Shown: positions 1-9,327, numbered from the stretch's first letter. The stretch is DNA of 64,000 nt from Campylobacter sp. CN_NE2 (GCF_027797465.1 NZ_CP115608.1:1426001-1490000); one strand, 5' to 3'. A program made the numbers and translations. The notes: a model not told the origin generated them from the letters alone.

Positions 1-264
1 GTGTTTGCGCAAAAGCTAAATGCTCTAATCGTTCCGGCTTTTGCCCGTAGGAATTTAGAAAATCCAAATTTAACGGACTTTGAATTTTACGAGCCTATCG
101 ACATAAACGAGATTAGCGAAAACGCCGTGCAAATCGCCACGCAAATGCAAAGCGATGCCACAAAAAAGGTCATAGAAGCTAAGCCCGATGAGTATTTTTG
201 GATGCATAGAAAATTTAGGCATTTCTATGACGAAAGCTACAAAAAAGAGCTAGACAATGGATAA
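1..264 (+). CDS. Lipid A acyltransferase, C-terminal part (5' end outside window)
   Basis: Only the last 87 codons are inside the window. The GTG at position 1 is a codon within the gene, not a start. The visible part closely matches the C-terminus of the next gene: both contain FAQKLNALIVP, EFYEPIDIN, NAVQIATQMQSDATKKVIE and PDEYFWMH. It is therefore the end of a lysophospholipid acyltransferase of the LpxL/HtrB/WaaM family, inner-membrane enzymes that add secondary acyl chains to lipid A. The HX4E catalytic motif would lie upstream and cannot be checked. The stop codon overlaps the ATG of the downstream paralogue, so the two are translationally coupled tandem copies. A 47-nt stretch (121-167) is identical to 1010-1056, which suggests recent duplication or gene conversion. 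Confidence 0.85.
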   Translation: MFAQKLNALIVPAFARRNLENPNLTDFEFYEPIDINEISENAVQIATQMQSDATKKVIEAKPDEYFWMHRKFRHFYDESYKKELDNG

Positions 265-1135
265 ATTTTATCTATTTTTATATAAATTTTTTAATTTTTT
301 AGTAAATGCCTTGCCAAATAAAATTGTATTAGGATTTTTAAATTTTATCGCATTTTGTTTTTATAAATTTGATAAAAAGCATTATCGCATAATGAGCGTA
401 AATTTGGGCTTTTGCTTTCCAAATTTAGCTAAAAATGAAATCGATAAAATCATAAAATCAACATATAAAAATTTTGCATTTTTTGCTTATGATTTTTTAA
501 AAAATCAAAATTTAGACAAAGAGCAAATTCTAGCAAAAGTAAATTTTATAAATTCGCATTTTTTAGAAAATTCACTTAATTCGGGACGACCGATTATAGT
601 GCAAACGGCGCATTATGGTAACTGGGAGATAATGGGACTTGCTATGGGGGCAAAATTTGGTAAAATGAGTATAGTCGGGCGAAAGCTTGATAGTGTGGCG
701 ATGGATAAAATTTTAACCAAAAATAGGGTAAAATTTGACATAGAGTTGATTTCGAAAAAAGGCGGTGCAAAAGAAATGCTAAGAGCGCTTAAAAACGGCA
801 GAATGCTTGGAATTTTAGTCGATCAAAATGCAGGAGATGAGGGCATAGAGTGCGAATTTTTTGGTAAAAAAATATCTCACACGCCAGCAGCTTCTGTGTT
901 TGCGCAAAAGTTAAATGCCCTAATCGTTCCTTTTTTTGCCCGTAGAAACGGGGAAAGCATGACTGATATTGAATTTTACGAGCCTATCGACATAAACAAG
1001 CTTGGCAAAAACGCCGTGCAAATCGCCACGCAAATGCAAAGCGATGCCACAAAAAAAGTTATCGAAACTGGGCCCGATGAGTATTTTTGGATGCATAAAA
1101 AATTTAATCACTACTATGAAGAGAGTTATAAATGA
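257..1135 (+). CDS. waaM: Lipid A biosynthesis (lauroyl-type) acyltransferase
   Basis: A 292-residue protein of the LpxL/HtrB/WaaM family, which transfers a fatty acid from acyl-ACP to lipid A at the inner face of the inner membrane. The HX4E catalytic motif is H119-Y-G-N-W-E124. An N-terminal hydrophobic stretch (about residues 5-37) fits a membrane anchor, and the length is normal. The ATG at 257 lies within the last codons of the upstream paralogue. The stop codon overlaps an ATG (1132) opening a 9-codon mini-ORF that ends 1 nt before the next gene's ATG, so coupling may continue downstream. Which acyl chain it adds, and how it divides labour with the upstream copy, cannot be told from sequence. 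Confidence 0.93.
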   Translation: MDKFYLFLYKFFNFLVNALPNKIVLGFLNFIAFCFYKFDKKHYRIMSVNLGFCFPNLAKNEIDKIIKSTYKNFAFFAYDFLKNQNLDKEQILAKVNFINSHFLENSLNSGRPIIVQTAHYGNWEIMGLAMGAKFGKMSIVGRKLDSVAMDKILTKNRVKFDIELISKKGGAKEMLRALKNGRMLGILVDQNAGDEGIECEFFGKKISHTPAASVFAQKLNALIVPFFARRNGESMTDIEFYEPIDINKLGKNAVQIATQMQSDATKKVIETGPDEYFWMHKKFNHYYEESYK

Positions 1136-1162
1136 GCCAATTTTACGGAGCGAAGAGATAAA

Positions 1163-2239
1163 ATGAAAATTTTAGTTATGAAATTTAGGCGTATCGGTGA
1201 TGTGCTACTAACTACTCCGCTTTTAGAAAATTTAAGACATTTTTACGGGGACGCCGAAATTCATTTTGCTCTAAATCGTAGCTCAAAAGAGATGATAACG
1301 CAAAATCCAAATGTAGCAAAAATTCACATTTATGAGCGAGAAAAGATAAAAAATGCAAATATCTTTGCTAGAATTTGGGGAGAGATTAAATTTGCTCTTG
1401 AATTAAGGCGAGAAAAATTTGACATTATTATCCAAACCACAGAAGGCGATCGTGGGCTTATTTTGGCTATTTTAAGCGGCGCAAAAGAGATTGTTGCCTA
1501 TCCTACAAGACACACGCAGTTAAATAAATTTATTACAAAAAGTTTGAAACATAGCGAAGAAAAACATACGGTAGAACAGAATTTAGATGTTTTGCGAGTT
1601 TTAGGATTTGAGCCTGTTAGTAAAAAAGTTTCTATCTATTTTGATGATTTTAGAGAAAAATTCAACGATTTGCCACAAAATTTTATTCATATCCATCTAA
1701 TGAGTATAGATTTTTTTAAATGTTTAAGCGATGAACTTGCTGCTAAGATTATCGATTTTTGCGAGATTGATTTAGGCATAAAAGTCATTATAACTGGTGA
1801 TAAAAATGAAGATGAAATGCAAAAAAATGAGCAAATTTTAAGCCTTTGCAAATCAAATCCTATTAAATTTTTAGGAAATTTAAGTTTAAAAGAAGTGGCA
1901 TTTTTAAACTCAAAAGCTAGACTTTTTATCGGCGTGGATACTTCTATAATGCATATTAGTGCTGCAAATAATACGCCTGTTATCGCATTTTTTGGACCAA
2001 GCGGTGCATTTGAATGGGGGCCTTGGGATAATGATTTGCAAAAAAGTAATTATCTAGCTAGAAAAGGAATCCAAAGCACAAATAAGCACATCGTTATCCA
2101 AGATGACAGGCATTGCGTTCCGTGCGGTGCGAAAGGTTGTGAGAATTCGGGCATTAGCAAGTGCTTAACAGAGTTAAATTTTGAACAAATTTGTAAGATT
2201 ATTAAATTTAAGGCACAAGAGATAAATTTGATAAATTAA
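1163..2239 (+). CDS. LPS core heptosyltransferase, GT9 family (RfaQ/heptosyltransferase III-like)
   Basis: A 358-residue glycosyltransferase family 9 protein. The N-terminal KFRRIGDVLLTTPLL segment is the GT9 acceptor-side loop. The second Rossmann domain carries GVDTSIMHISAA (from residue 257) followed by FFGPSG, the usual ADP-heptose-binding region. A cysteine cluster C-V-P-C-G-A-K-G-C (about 318-325) near the C-terminus is common in this family and may bind metal. It should transfer heptose from ADP-heptose to the LOS inner core on the cytoplasmic side. It follows the acyltransferase by 27 nt in the same direction, and its last 4 nt overlap the convergent GT9 gene. Overall resemblance is to the RfaQ type rather than WaaC or WaaF, but the acceptor is uncertain. 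Confidence 0.85.
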   Translation: MKILVMKFRRIGDVLLTTPLLENLRHFYGDAEIHFALNRSSKEMITQNPNVAKIHIYEREKIKNANIFARIWGEIKFALELRREKFDIIIQTTEGDRGLILAILSGAKEIVAYPTRHTQLNKFITKSLKHSEEKHTVEQNLDVLRVLGFEPVSKKVSIYFDDFREKFNDLPQNFIHIHLMSIDFFKCLSDELAAKIIDFCEIDLGIKVIITGDKNEDEMQKNEQILSLCKSNPIKFLGNLSLKEVAFLNSKARLFIGVDTSIMHISAANNTPVIAFFGPSGAFEWGPWDNDLQKSNYLARKGIQSTNKHIVIQDDRHCVPCGAKGCENSGISKCLTELNFEQICKIIKFKAQEINLIN

Positions 2240-3330
2240 TCATTAAATAAACCAAATTCTTTTATTTTTTCATATACTTCGATTGGTTTGATTTGACGCA
2301 TACCTTTTTGGCAGATACATTTTCTATCTTCGCAAAGTTTGCAAATAATCGGTTTTTGGATAAATTTGTGAATTTCTTGGTCGTAGTTTGGATATACTTC
2401 TTTGTGATTGCTACTTCCATAAAGCGATATAGTTGGTGTTCTAGTGGCTATGGCTATGTGAAGCGGGCCAGTATCTGGGGTGATAAATAAATTTAGTTTT
2501 GAAATTAGGGCGGCTGATTTTTTAAGATTAAAATTCCCCGCTAAATTTAAAACCCTATCGCTACCTAAAATTTGCTCTAATTTATCGGTTATTTTACGCT
2601 CACCCGGGCTTCCTGTGAAAATTATTTTTATATTTTCGTGTTTTAAAAGCATTTTTGCTAGCTCACCCCAATACTCAAAAATCCACTGCCTAGAAATCAC
2701 GCTTGCTCCCATTTGAAAGCCGATAAATTTAAATTTCTTGGAGTTTTCAAAAATCTCATTAACACTAGTAAAATCATCATCATCAAAGAAAATTTGCATT
2801 TTTGTATCGCTACTATCAATACCGATAAATTTAAGCTGATTTAATCTTCTTTGCACTACATATTCGTTTAAATTTTCATCGCTTGGCAAATTTGAGTGAA
2901 ATTTATTAAATTCATTATGTAAATTTGGCAGTTTAAAAATATATTTTGCACCGCTAAAAACTGCTAATGGCGTGGCTTGTGGCTCGTTTGAGTGCAAAAT
3001 AAAAATGGTATCGATTTTTTTATTTTTTAAAATTTTTGCAATCTGAAAAAAATTTCGCCATTTGTTGCGATACAAAATAATTTCATCTAAATTTGGATCG
3101 TTTTTAAAGAGTTCATAATTTCTGGGATCTAAAACGCAAGTGAGTTTTTTATTCGGAAAATTTTGTTTAAAAGCACGAAAAACAGGTGTGTTAAACAAGG
3201 TATCGCCGATAGCAGAATTTGAAAAAAAACATACATTTTCAAATTCGTCTGAATTTACAAATTCGCTTTTTTTTATGCGTTTATTTAAAAGTAAAAATTT
3301 GATTATAAATTTACCAAAATCAATTTTCAT
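2236..3330 (-). CDS. GT9 family glycosyltransferase (heptosyltransferase-like)
   Basis: A 364-residue GT9 protein. It has an N-terminal extension of about 30 residues before the SNSAIGDTLFNTPVF loop. The C-terminal donor-binding region TPDTGPLHIA is followed by a cysteine-rich segment (ICKLCEDRKCIC), as in the preceding GT9 gene. It probably adds a heptose or related sugar to the LOS core. Its start overlaps the end of the upstream O-antigen-ligase-like gene by 11 nt on the same strand, so the two form a small operon. Its 3' end meets the oppositely oriented GT9 gene with a 4-nt overlap. The exact sugar donor and acceptor are unknown. Confidence 0.82.
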   Translation of the reverse strand: MKIDFGKFIIKFLLLNKRIKKSEFVNSDEFENVCFFSNSAIGDTLFNTPVFRAFKQNFPNKKLTCVLDPRNYELFKNDPNLDEIILYRNKWRNFFQIAKILKNKKIDTIFILHSNEPQATPLAVFSGAKYIFKLPNLHNEFNKFHSNLPSDENLNEYVVQRRLNQLKFIGIDSSDTKMQIFFDDDDFTSVNEIFENSKKFKFIGFQMGASVISRQWIFEYWGELAKMLLKHENIKIIFTGSPGERKITDKLEQILGSDRVLNLAGNFNLKKSAALISKLNLFITPDTGPLHIAIATRTPTISLYGSSNHKEVYPNYDQEIHKFIQKPIICKLCEDRKCICQKGMRQIKPIEVYEKIKEFGLFND

Positions 3331-4612
3331 TTGTTACCGCTTCTTTATTTTTATAGTTTAATACTATAAAAAGTGCGCACATTGCGATTATTGGTTTAAG
3401 TCCGCCAAACCATTCAAAAGTTCCTCTTACCAAATAAAAAGAGACGACACTAAGTGCTACACTAAAAAGTAAATAATTATTTCTTTTGACAAATTCACTC
3501 ATACCTTTATAGATAATATAAAAAACTAGTGCTATAAAAAATATAACCCCAACCCCTACATGGTAATAATAAGCTATAAATGCAGGTTCGTCATGAAAAT
3601 AATGTATAAATTTTACCTTTTTGTTTTTATCTCTTTCTACTCTGGCAGGGCCTAGATTTCCGGTAGCTTTATCTCTGTTATCAAAAATAAATTTTTCATA
3701 TTGATCTGTTCCGTAACCTAAGCCTATTAAGGCTCTGTCGCTATTTAGGATTAACGGCAAACGATTTTTTAAAATCAAATCTCTTCCGCTAGAAGTTTTT
3801 TGTGTTAGTTTATATTTTATATGCGGAAAGGTTTCGTATGCTACGGTTGCCACGCCGCCAACTAGTGCAAAAAACAACCCAATATATAGTGCCGTTTTTA
3901 GACTAAATTTATTTTTAAAAATAAAAAACAGAAAGCAGAGTAAAAATACTACAAACATTGCCAACCAACTTGCCCTAGCACCGCTTAAAATATCCAAAAC
4001 AACTACCATTGCTAAAAGAAGTGCTAATGCTACCTGCAACCAAATTCGTTTTTTTACAAACAAAAATGCTATAAGAGAAAAAGCAAAAAGCCCATCTACG
4101 CATATAGAATAATCCCTATATACTACATTTACTCTTTTTTGCAACATCTTTGGATCAAATTCTATGACACTTTTGATAATAGTATAAATCGATTCATAAA
4201 AAAGCGAACCGACTAAAACCCAAAAAATGATTTTTGATCTTTTTTCGCTTCCGTCAAACCAAAAAAATAGCAAAACAAAAAGTAGATACTCTTTTTTTAC
4301 AACTCGCATAAATTCTTTAACCGAATTATGCGTAGAATCGTATGGAAAAAGCGAAGAAGCAAAAGTTACCAAAACTAGTAGCAATAATATTAAAAACATA
4401 GTTTTATTTCTAAAAAAATTTTCTTTAAATCTAGCTATCGCTATTTCTCGGCACAAGATTAAAAAAAACATTATCAACACAACGCTAGTATATACGCCTA
4501 TACTTTTTATGATATTTAAGTTCATTATAAATTCGGCAAAAAAATACAAACAGACAAAAACAAATATTGCGTTATCAAAAATTTTTATTTTTTTTTCACT
4601 TGAAATTATCAT
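3320..4612 (-). CDS. waaL: O-antigen ligase / polymerase family membrane protein
   Basis: A 430-residue integral membrane protein with about 10-12 hydrophobic segments and one large periplasmic loop (roughly residues 255-355). This is the topology of WaaL ligases and Wzy polymerases. The segment HNSVKEFMRVVKKEYLLF before a transmembrane helix and GLGYGTDQYEKF in the large loop resemble the Wzy_C/WaaL region. In an LOS core locus it would join a sugar or oligosaccharide to lipid A-core in the periplasm. It is first of a two-gene minus-strand unit with the GT9 gene and is divergent from waaF. WaaL and Wzy cannot be separated reliably from sequence, so the symbol is provisional. Confidence 0.75.
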   Translation of the reverse strand: MIISSEKKIKIFDNAIFVFVCLYFFAEFIMNLNIIKSIGVYTSVVLIMFFLILCREIAIARFKENFFRNKTMFLILLLLVLVTFASSLFPYDSTHNSVKEFMRVVKKEYLLFVLLFFWFDGSEKRSKIIFWVLVGSLFYESIYTIIKSVIEFDPKMLQKRVNVVYRDYSICVDGLFAFSLIAFLFVKKRIWLQVALALLLAMVVVLDILSGARASWLAMFVVFLLCFLFFIFKNKFSLKTALYIGLFFALVGGVATVAYETFPHIKYKLTQKTSSGRDLILKNRLPLILNSDRALIGLGYGTDQYEKFIFDNRDKATGNLGPARVERDKNKKVKFIHYFHDEPAFIAYYYHVGVGVIFFIALVFYIIYKGMSEFVKRNNYLLFSVALSVVSFYLVRGTFEWFGGLKPIIAMCALFIVLNYKNKEAVTNEN

Positions 4613-4725
4613 TTATCGGTCTTTTTTCTAAAAATTTGGGTATTATAACAAAAAAATTATTAAAAAAATGGAATATGAAATTTATGAAACAAATTATTTT
4701 TATTAATAGTTATCAAGGGCGATAA

Positions 4726-5667
4726 ATGCGAATTTTGATTGAGCTTCCGTCGTGGTTAGGTGATGGCGTGATGGCGAGTGCGGCGGTTGAAAATTTATGC
4801 GCGAATTTTGATAATGCAAAAATAGTCTTTTTTGGCTCGTTTGCTAGTGCAAATTTATACGAAAATCACCCCAATTGCGAAAAAATCGTTATAGATGAAA
4901 GCAGAAAAAGCAAATTTAGGCTTTTAAATTTGATAAAAACAGCAAAAAATCTTGGCAAATTTGACATCGCCGTGAGTTTTCGTTCGCATTTTGCAAGCAG
5001 AGTTTTTCTTAAATTCGCTAGTGTCAGGCGTAAATTTATATTTAAAAACAATGGTGAAAAAATTCATCAAGTGCAAAAATATCTAAATTTTGTGAATTCT
5101 GCCTTGAATTTGCAAAATTTAACGCAAGATCAAAAGTTGTATTTTGAAAAAAAATCGCTTCTAAATTCACCAAAAAAACTTTTAGGACTAAATCCGGGAG
5201 CTACCTACGGCTCGGCAAAACGTTGGTATCCTGCTTATTTTGCCGAAGTGGCGACTGCTTTGAAAGACAGATTTGGCATTGTGATTTTTGGGGGAGTGGG
5301 CGAAAAGGGAATTTGCGATGAAATCGAGCAAATTTTAAGGCAAAATGGCGTAGTTTGTGTGAATTTATGTGGAAAAACGAGCATAAAAGAGCTTTGCGAA
5401 AATATCGCAAATTTAGATCTTTTTATCACAAACGATAGCGGTCCTATGCACATCGCAGCAGCTTTTAAAATCCCAAGTGTGGCAGTTTTTGGACCGACTA
5501 GATTTGATGAGACTTCGCCGTATGGGAACAAAAATGCAAAAATCGTTCATCTAAATTTGCCATGTATGCCCTGTATGAAGCGAATTTGTCCGTTAAAAAC
5601 GCACGAGTGCATGAAAAATTTAACGCCAAAAATGGTTTTGGGAGCAGTAGCTTCACTAAATTTATAA
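4726..5667 (+). CDS. waaF: ADP-heptose:LPS heptosyltransferase II
   Basis: A 313-residue GT9 enzyme that adds the second heptose to the LOS inner core from ADP-L-glycero-D-manno-heptose. The N-terminus ELPSWLGDGVMA (about 5-16) is the WaaF signature. NDSGPMHIAAA (from residue 236) followed by VFGPT is the donor-binding loop, and the C-terminus has the CMPCMKRICPL cysteine region. The ATG at 4726 immediately follows the stop codon of a possible 16-codon leader ORF (4675-4725), with an AAGGGCG ribosome binding site inside that leader. It converges on the GT25 gene with 2 nt between stop codons. The length is slightly below the usual WaaF. Confidence 0.93.
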   Translation: MRILIELPSWLGDGVMASAAVENLCANFDNAKIVFFGSFASANLYENHPNCEKIVIDESRKSKFRLLNLIKTAKNLGKFDIAVSFRSHFASRVFLKFASVRRKFIFKNNGEKIHQVQKYLNFVNSALNLQNLTQDQKLYFEKKSLLNSPKKLLGLNPGATYGSAKRWYPAYFAEVATALKDRFGIVIFGGVGEKGICDEIEQILRQNGVVCVNLCGKTSIKELCENIANLDLFITNDSGPMHIAAAFKIPSVAVFGPTRFDETSPYGNKNAKIVHLNLPCMPCMKRICPLKTHECMKNLTPKMVLGAVASLNL

Positions 5668-5669
5668 AT

Positions 5670-6416
5670 TTAAATTTGAAAATATTTATTTCCGCTTAAA
5701 TATTTATCTTTAAATCTTAGCCATCTAAGTTTTGTTGAATGTTTTGGTTGGATTATTTTTTTATCAGCTATTGCTCGTTGATTTCTTGATATTTGCAAGT
5801 TTGAATTTTCTTCCGTCAGGTCTTCATGGTGAAAAATATCGGTATAATATAAATTAAAATTTATTTTTTGCGAGAAAAATTTATAATTATCTGCTTCGCA
5901 AAGTGTATTTCTTTGAGTATCTAAAAGGCTTTGGGCAATTTTTCTATCTAGAACATAAGCAAAAGCCCCCGTTAGCAAATAGTGAGCAAATTTTGAAACT
6001 AAAATTAGATTATCATCTTCTTTTTTTCCCCAAATTGTTTCTAAATTTTTTCTCTTACCGCAGTGAAATATGCTATTTTTAGGTAATTTCTCGGCTAATT
6101 CAAAAGCTTTATTGATACACTCATCGCTACCTATAACATCATCTTCTAAAATCAAGCAGTATTCTGCGCCTGAATTTAAAAATTTTTCGTATGCTTTTAT
6201 GTGTGAAAGCGAACAGGCAACTTCATTTGGAGCTAGAAGTATGGAGTATTCAGTTAGCGAATTTATCATATATTTGTAGTATTCTTTTGACGGTATTTTG
6301 CTACCATCTACGGCGTCGATGATTTCAAATTCATCATAGCTTTTAAATTGTTTTTTTAAATTTTGCCTTCTTTCGGTATCTCTTTCCAAAGAAATTACAT
6401 AAACGGGATATTTCAT
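5670..6416 (-). CDS. Glycosyltransferase family 25 (LOS outer core)
   Basis: A 248-residue GT25 protein, the family of LgtB/Lex2B-type LOS galactosyltransferases. It begins with the typical YVISLERDTERRQNL and has the metal-binding acidic motif L-E-D-D (EDD at 91-93) after the conserved ACSLSHIKAYE segment. It is predicted to be cytoplasmic and to extend the LOS core with a hexose, probably galactose from UDP-galactose, though the sugar is inferred from the family only. It is the last gene of the minus-strand gmhB-hldD-hldE-gmhA unit, 3 nt after gmhA. No homopolymeric G/C tract is present, so slipped-strand phase variation of this gene is not suggested. Confidence 0.87.
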   Translation of the reverse strand: MKYPVYVISLERDTERRQNLKKQFKSYDEFEIIDAVDGSKIPSKEYYKYMINSLTEYSILLAPNEVACSLSHIKAYEKFLNSGAEYCLILEDDVIGSDECINKAFELAEKLPKNSIFHCGKRKNLETIWGKKEDDNLILVSKFAHYLLTGAFAYVLDRKIAQSLLDTQRNTLCEADNYKFFSQKINFNLYYTDIFHHEDLTEENSNLQISRNQRAIADKKIIQPKHSTKLRWLRFKDKYLSGNKYFQI

Positions 6417-6419
6417 ATT

Positions 6420-6977
6420 TTATTCCATATACGCCTTATCCACGCCACCGCAAATGGTGTGAATAATCAAAATATGCATTTCTTGGATTCTGGCTGTATC
6501 GTCGCTAGGGACTACTAAATTTAGCTCACACGCTTCGTTCATCGCGCCGCCGCCTTTGCCGCTAAAACCTATCGTTCGCATACCGATTTTTTTGGCGACT
6601 TCAAAGGCATTTAGCACATTTTTGCTATTTCCGCTGGTCGAAATCCCCACCAAAACATCGCCCGTTCGTCCGATTGCACCGCATTGTCTAGCAAAAACCG
6701 CATCATACCCATAGTCATTTCCGATGGCTGTTAATGCCGAAGTATCGGTGGTAAGGGCGATTCCTGCTAACGGAGTTCGCTCGGTTTTATACCTACCGCT
6801 TAGTTCTGCTGCGAAATGTTGGCTATCTGCGGCACTTCCGCCGTTGCCACATATCAAAACTCTCCCGCCGTTTTTAAGGCACTCTACTATAATATCAGTC
6901 GCTTTTTTGACTGCACCGCTTAAATTCGCCGTTTTTTGTGCGGCTTCTAAATGTGCTTTTAATTCATTTTCAAACAT
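6420..6977 (-). CDS. gmhA: Sedoheptulose 7-phosphate isomerase
   Basis: A 185-residue SIS-domain isomerase that converts D-sedoheptulose 7-phosphate to D-glycero-D-manno-heptose 7-phosphate, the first step of ADP-heptose synthesis. The phosphate-binding loop [17 protein letters not shown] lies at about 43-59, with a second SIS motif [14 protein letters not shown] and the C-terminal [14 protein letters not shown] segment that carries active-site residues. It is full length. Its start lies 3 nt downstream of the hldE stop, so it is co-transcribed with hldE, hldD and gmhB. Confidence 0.96.
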   Translation of the reverse strand: MFENELKAHLEAAQKTANLSGAVKKATDIIVECLKNGGRVLICGNGGSAADSQHFAAELSGRYKTERTPLAGIALTTDTSALTAIGNDYGYDAVFARQCGAIGRTGDVLVGISTSGNSKNVLNAFEVAKKIGMRTIGFSGKGGGAMNEACELNLVVPSDDTARIQEMHILIIHTICGGVDKAYME

Positions 6978-6980
6978 TTT

Positions 6981-8363
6981 TTAACCTTTAATTTTATTTA
7001 TCAAATTTGTTGTGCTTTTACCTTCAACGAATTCTATCAGTTTTGTTTCCTTAGCAAATTCGCTGCCAACCACTTTTTTGCCTGTGTAATCCGCACCTTT
7101 TACCAAAATATCAGGTTTTAGGGCTTTGATTAAGTCGTGTGGCGTATCATCGTCAAAAATCACCACAAAATCCACGCACTCTAATGCCGCTAACATTTTA
7201 GCTCTATCATTTTGCTCATTTACTGGACGCGGATCGCCTTTTAGGGCTTTTACTGAGCGATCTGAGTTTAGCCCCACAATCAAAATATCGCCAAGCTCTT
7301 TTGCCTTTTGTAGATACGAAATATGCCCCACATGCAAAATATCAAAGCAACCGTTTGTGAAAACCACTTTTTTATCTTTTAGATAAAGCCCTAAAAGTGT
7401 CGGTAAATCGACAATCTTTCGCTCTAAGCCGATTTTCGTGCTTTTTAGGGCTTCGATTTCGCTCCAAGCAGCATCTGCCGAGCCTACTTTGCCGACCACG
7501 ACCGCGGCTGCTAAATTTGCAGTTTCTATGGCTTCATCTATGTTTGCTCCACTTGCCAAGCAGTATCCCAAAGTCGCTAAAACGCTATCTCCGGCGCCCG
7601 TTACATCAAAAACCTCTTTGGCAAGTGCAGGAAAAGAGCGAATTTGCAAATTTTCATCGCATAAAATAATGCCTTCTTCGCTAAGCGTTATAAGACCATA
7701 TTTTAGAGCGAATTTTTCTTTTAAATTTTGCACGGCTTGATTTATGCTTTGTGATGAATTTAGATCCGTATCTAGCGCGATTCCTGCTTCTTTTTTATTT
7801 GGCGTAAGAAGCGTAGCACCTTTGTATTTTGAGTAATCCTTGCCTTTTGGATCGACTAAGACCATTTTGTTTTTAGCCGTAGTTTTGGTAATGATTTCTT
7901 GGCATAAATTTTTACTCAAAACGCCCTTGCCGTAATCGCTTAGCAAAACTAAGTCGTATCTGCTTAAAATTTCATCGAATTTATTGATTATTTCGCTTTC
8001 GCACGAAATATCGCAAACGCTTTCGGTATCAACCCTCAAAACCTGCTGGTGAGCGACCATTATGCGTGATTTTTGGCTAGATTTTCGCCCTTTTTCTTTT
8101 ATGACTAGCTCAGCTTTTGCGCCACGAAGCGAGATTAAATTTAATATTTCTTCGCCAAGGCTGTCGTCTCCGATTACGCTTATGACACCGACCTGGGCCC
8201 CAAGGGCGATCAAATTTGAAACGACATTTCCGCTTCCGCCAAGTCTTTTGTTTTCATTTTGCTTTAAAACGACTTGCACTGGGGCTTCTGGCGAAATTCT
8301 ATCGCAACTCCCCCAAATATAATGATCTATCATCAAATCGCCGATAACTAGTATTTTAGCCAT
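6981..8363 (-). CDS. hldE: Bifunctional heptose 7-phosphate kinase / heptose 1-phosphate adenylyltransferase
   Basis: A 460-residue two-domain enzyme. The N-terminal PfkB-type kinase (about 1-310) has the GGSGNVVSNL substrate loop near 42 and the DVTGAGDS catalytic motif (GAGD at 256-259). The C-terminal nucleotidyltransferase (about 330-460) has TNGCFDILHVGHISYL (from T336) with the HxGH-type motif H344-V-G-H347. It phosphorylates heptose 7-phosphate at C1 and, after GmhB acts, adenylylates it. The start overlaps the end of hldD by 8 nt. Fusion of both domains is the usual Gram-negative arrangement. Confidence 0.97.
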   Translation of the reverse strand: MAKILVIGDLMIDHYIWGSCDRISPEAPVQVVLKQNENKRLGGSGNVVSNLIALGAQVGVISVIGDDSLGEEILNLISLRGAKAELVIKEKGRKSSQKSRIMVAHQQVLRVDTESVCDISCESEIINKFDEILSRYDLVLLSDYGKGVLSKNLCQEIITKTTAKNKMVLVDPKGKDYSKYKGATLLTPNKKEAGIALDTDLNSSQSINQAVQNLKEKFALKYGLITLSEEGIILCDENLQIRSFPALAKEVFDVTGAGDSVLATLGYCLASGANIDEAIETANLAAAVVVGKVGSADAAWSEIEALKSTKIGLERKIVDLPTLLGLYLKDKKVVFTNGCFDILHVGHISYLQKAKELGDILIVGLNSDRSVKALKGDPRPVNEQNDRAKMLAALECVDFVVIFDDDTPHDLIKALKPDILVKGADYTGKKVVGSEFAKETKLIEFVEGKSTTNLINKIKG

Positions 8364-9327
8364 TTTTCAAACTCTCATGAATTTTAATTATTTCAGGTAG
8401 ATAATCCTTGATCCCTGCTTCTAGTGTCCATTTTGGCGTATAACCAAGTGCCATTTTGGTTGGCTCAATGTCGGCTTGTGTGAAAAACTGATATTGTGAG
8501 CTAAATGGATTTGGGATATATTCATTGCCGCAACTCGTGCCAAGTTCGTTTTGTAAAATGTCGGCTATGTCTTGGAAGCTTCTAGCATTTCCTGTTCCGA
8601 CATTAAAAATGCCGTTAGTATCTGATTTCATGGCAAGTTCGTTAGCGTTAATAATATCTCTTATATAGATAAAATCTCTAAAAATTTTATCGCTTCCGAC
8701 AAAGAGTTTTGGTGCGTTTCCGCCCAAAATTTGCAAACCAAACACAAGCACCATTGAAGCGGTTTTGTTTTTGAAAAATTCGCCACCGCCATAGACATTA
8801 AAATACCTTAAACCAATAGTTTTGGTGCCAAATTCTTTATCAAATTTCAAAGCCGTTTTATCCATCATAAGTTTGCTAAAACCATAAACATTGTTTGGAT
8901 TTTCGCATTCAAATACCTTTTGTGGGGCACTAGCATTACCATAAGTTGCTGCTGAGCTTGCATAAATGAGCTTTGCATTTAAATCACGCGAAATTTCAAG
9001 CAGATCATAAAATGAGTTTAAATTTACCTTTAAAAGTTCGTCTTGTTCGCTCACGGTCGTATCGGAAATGGCTGCTTCGTGGAAAATAACATCAGGTTTG
9101 AAGTGCCTAATTTTTTGCATTGTCTTTTCATCGCAAATGTCGCCACAATAAATCTCCCCGTCAAATCCTAGCAAATTTTTAAAATGCCCGAAACTTCGTA
9201 AGTTGCCGTTGCTAAAAGTTTTGTTTGAGCGAAAGCTATCGACCACCAAAACTTCATGTTCAGCCATAAAGTGTTTTGCTAAATTTGAGCCGATAAATCC
9301 GCCGCCGCCTGTGATAACTATTCTCAT
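8356..9327 (-). CDS. hldD: ADP-glyceromanno-heptose 6-epimerase
   Basis: A 323-residue short-chain dehydrogenase/epimerase that converts ADP-D-glycero-D-manno-heptose to the L-glycero form used by WaaC and WaaF. It has the N-terminal NAD(P)-binding GGGGFIGSNL (7-16), the active-site SSAATYG segment (about 124-130), and Y148-G-F-S-K152 as the YxxxK pair. It overlaps hldE by 8 nt and gmhB by 4 nt, so translation is probably coupled across the heptose genes. Confidence 0.96.
   Translation of the reverse strand: MRIVITGGGGFIGSNLAKHFMAEHEVLVVDSFRSNKTFSNGNLRSFGHFKNLLGFDGEIYCGDICDEKTMQKIRHFKPDVIFHEAAISDTTVSEQDELLKVNLNSFYDLLEISRDLNAKLIYASSAATYGNASAPQKVFECENPNNVYGFSKLMMDKTALKFDKEFGTKTIGLRYFNVYGGGEFFKNKTASMVLVFGLQILGGNAPKLFVGSDKIFRDFIYIRDIINANELAMKSDTNGIFNVGTGNARSFQDIADILQNELGTSCGNEYIPNPFSSQYQFFTQADIEPTKMALGYTPKWTLEAGIKDYLPEIIKIHESLKNG

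Noticed and set aside
4227-4631. 134-codon plus-strand ORF opposite the O-antigen-ligase-like gene
   Set aside because: It lies wholly antisense to a well-supported membrane protein, and its composition looks like a reverse-strand shadow.
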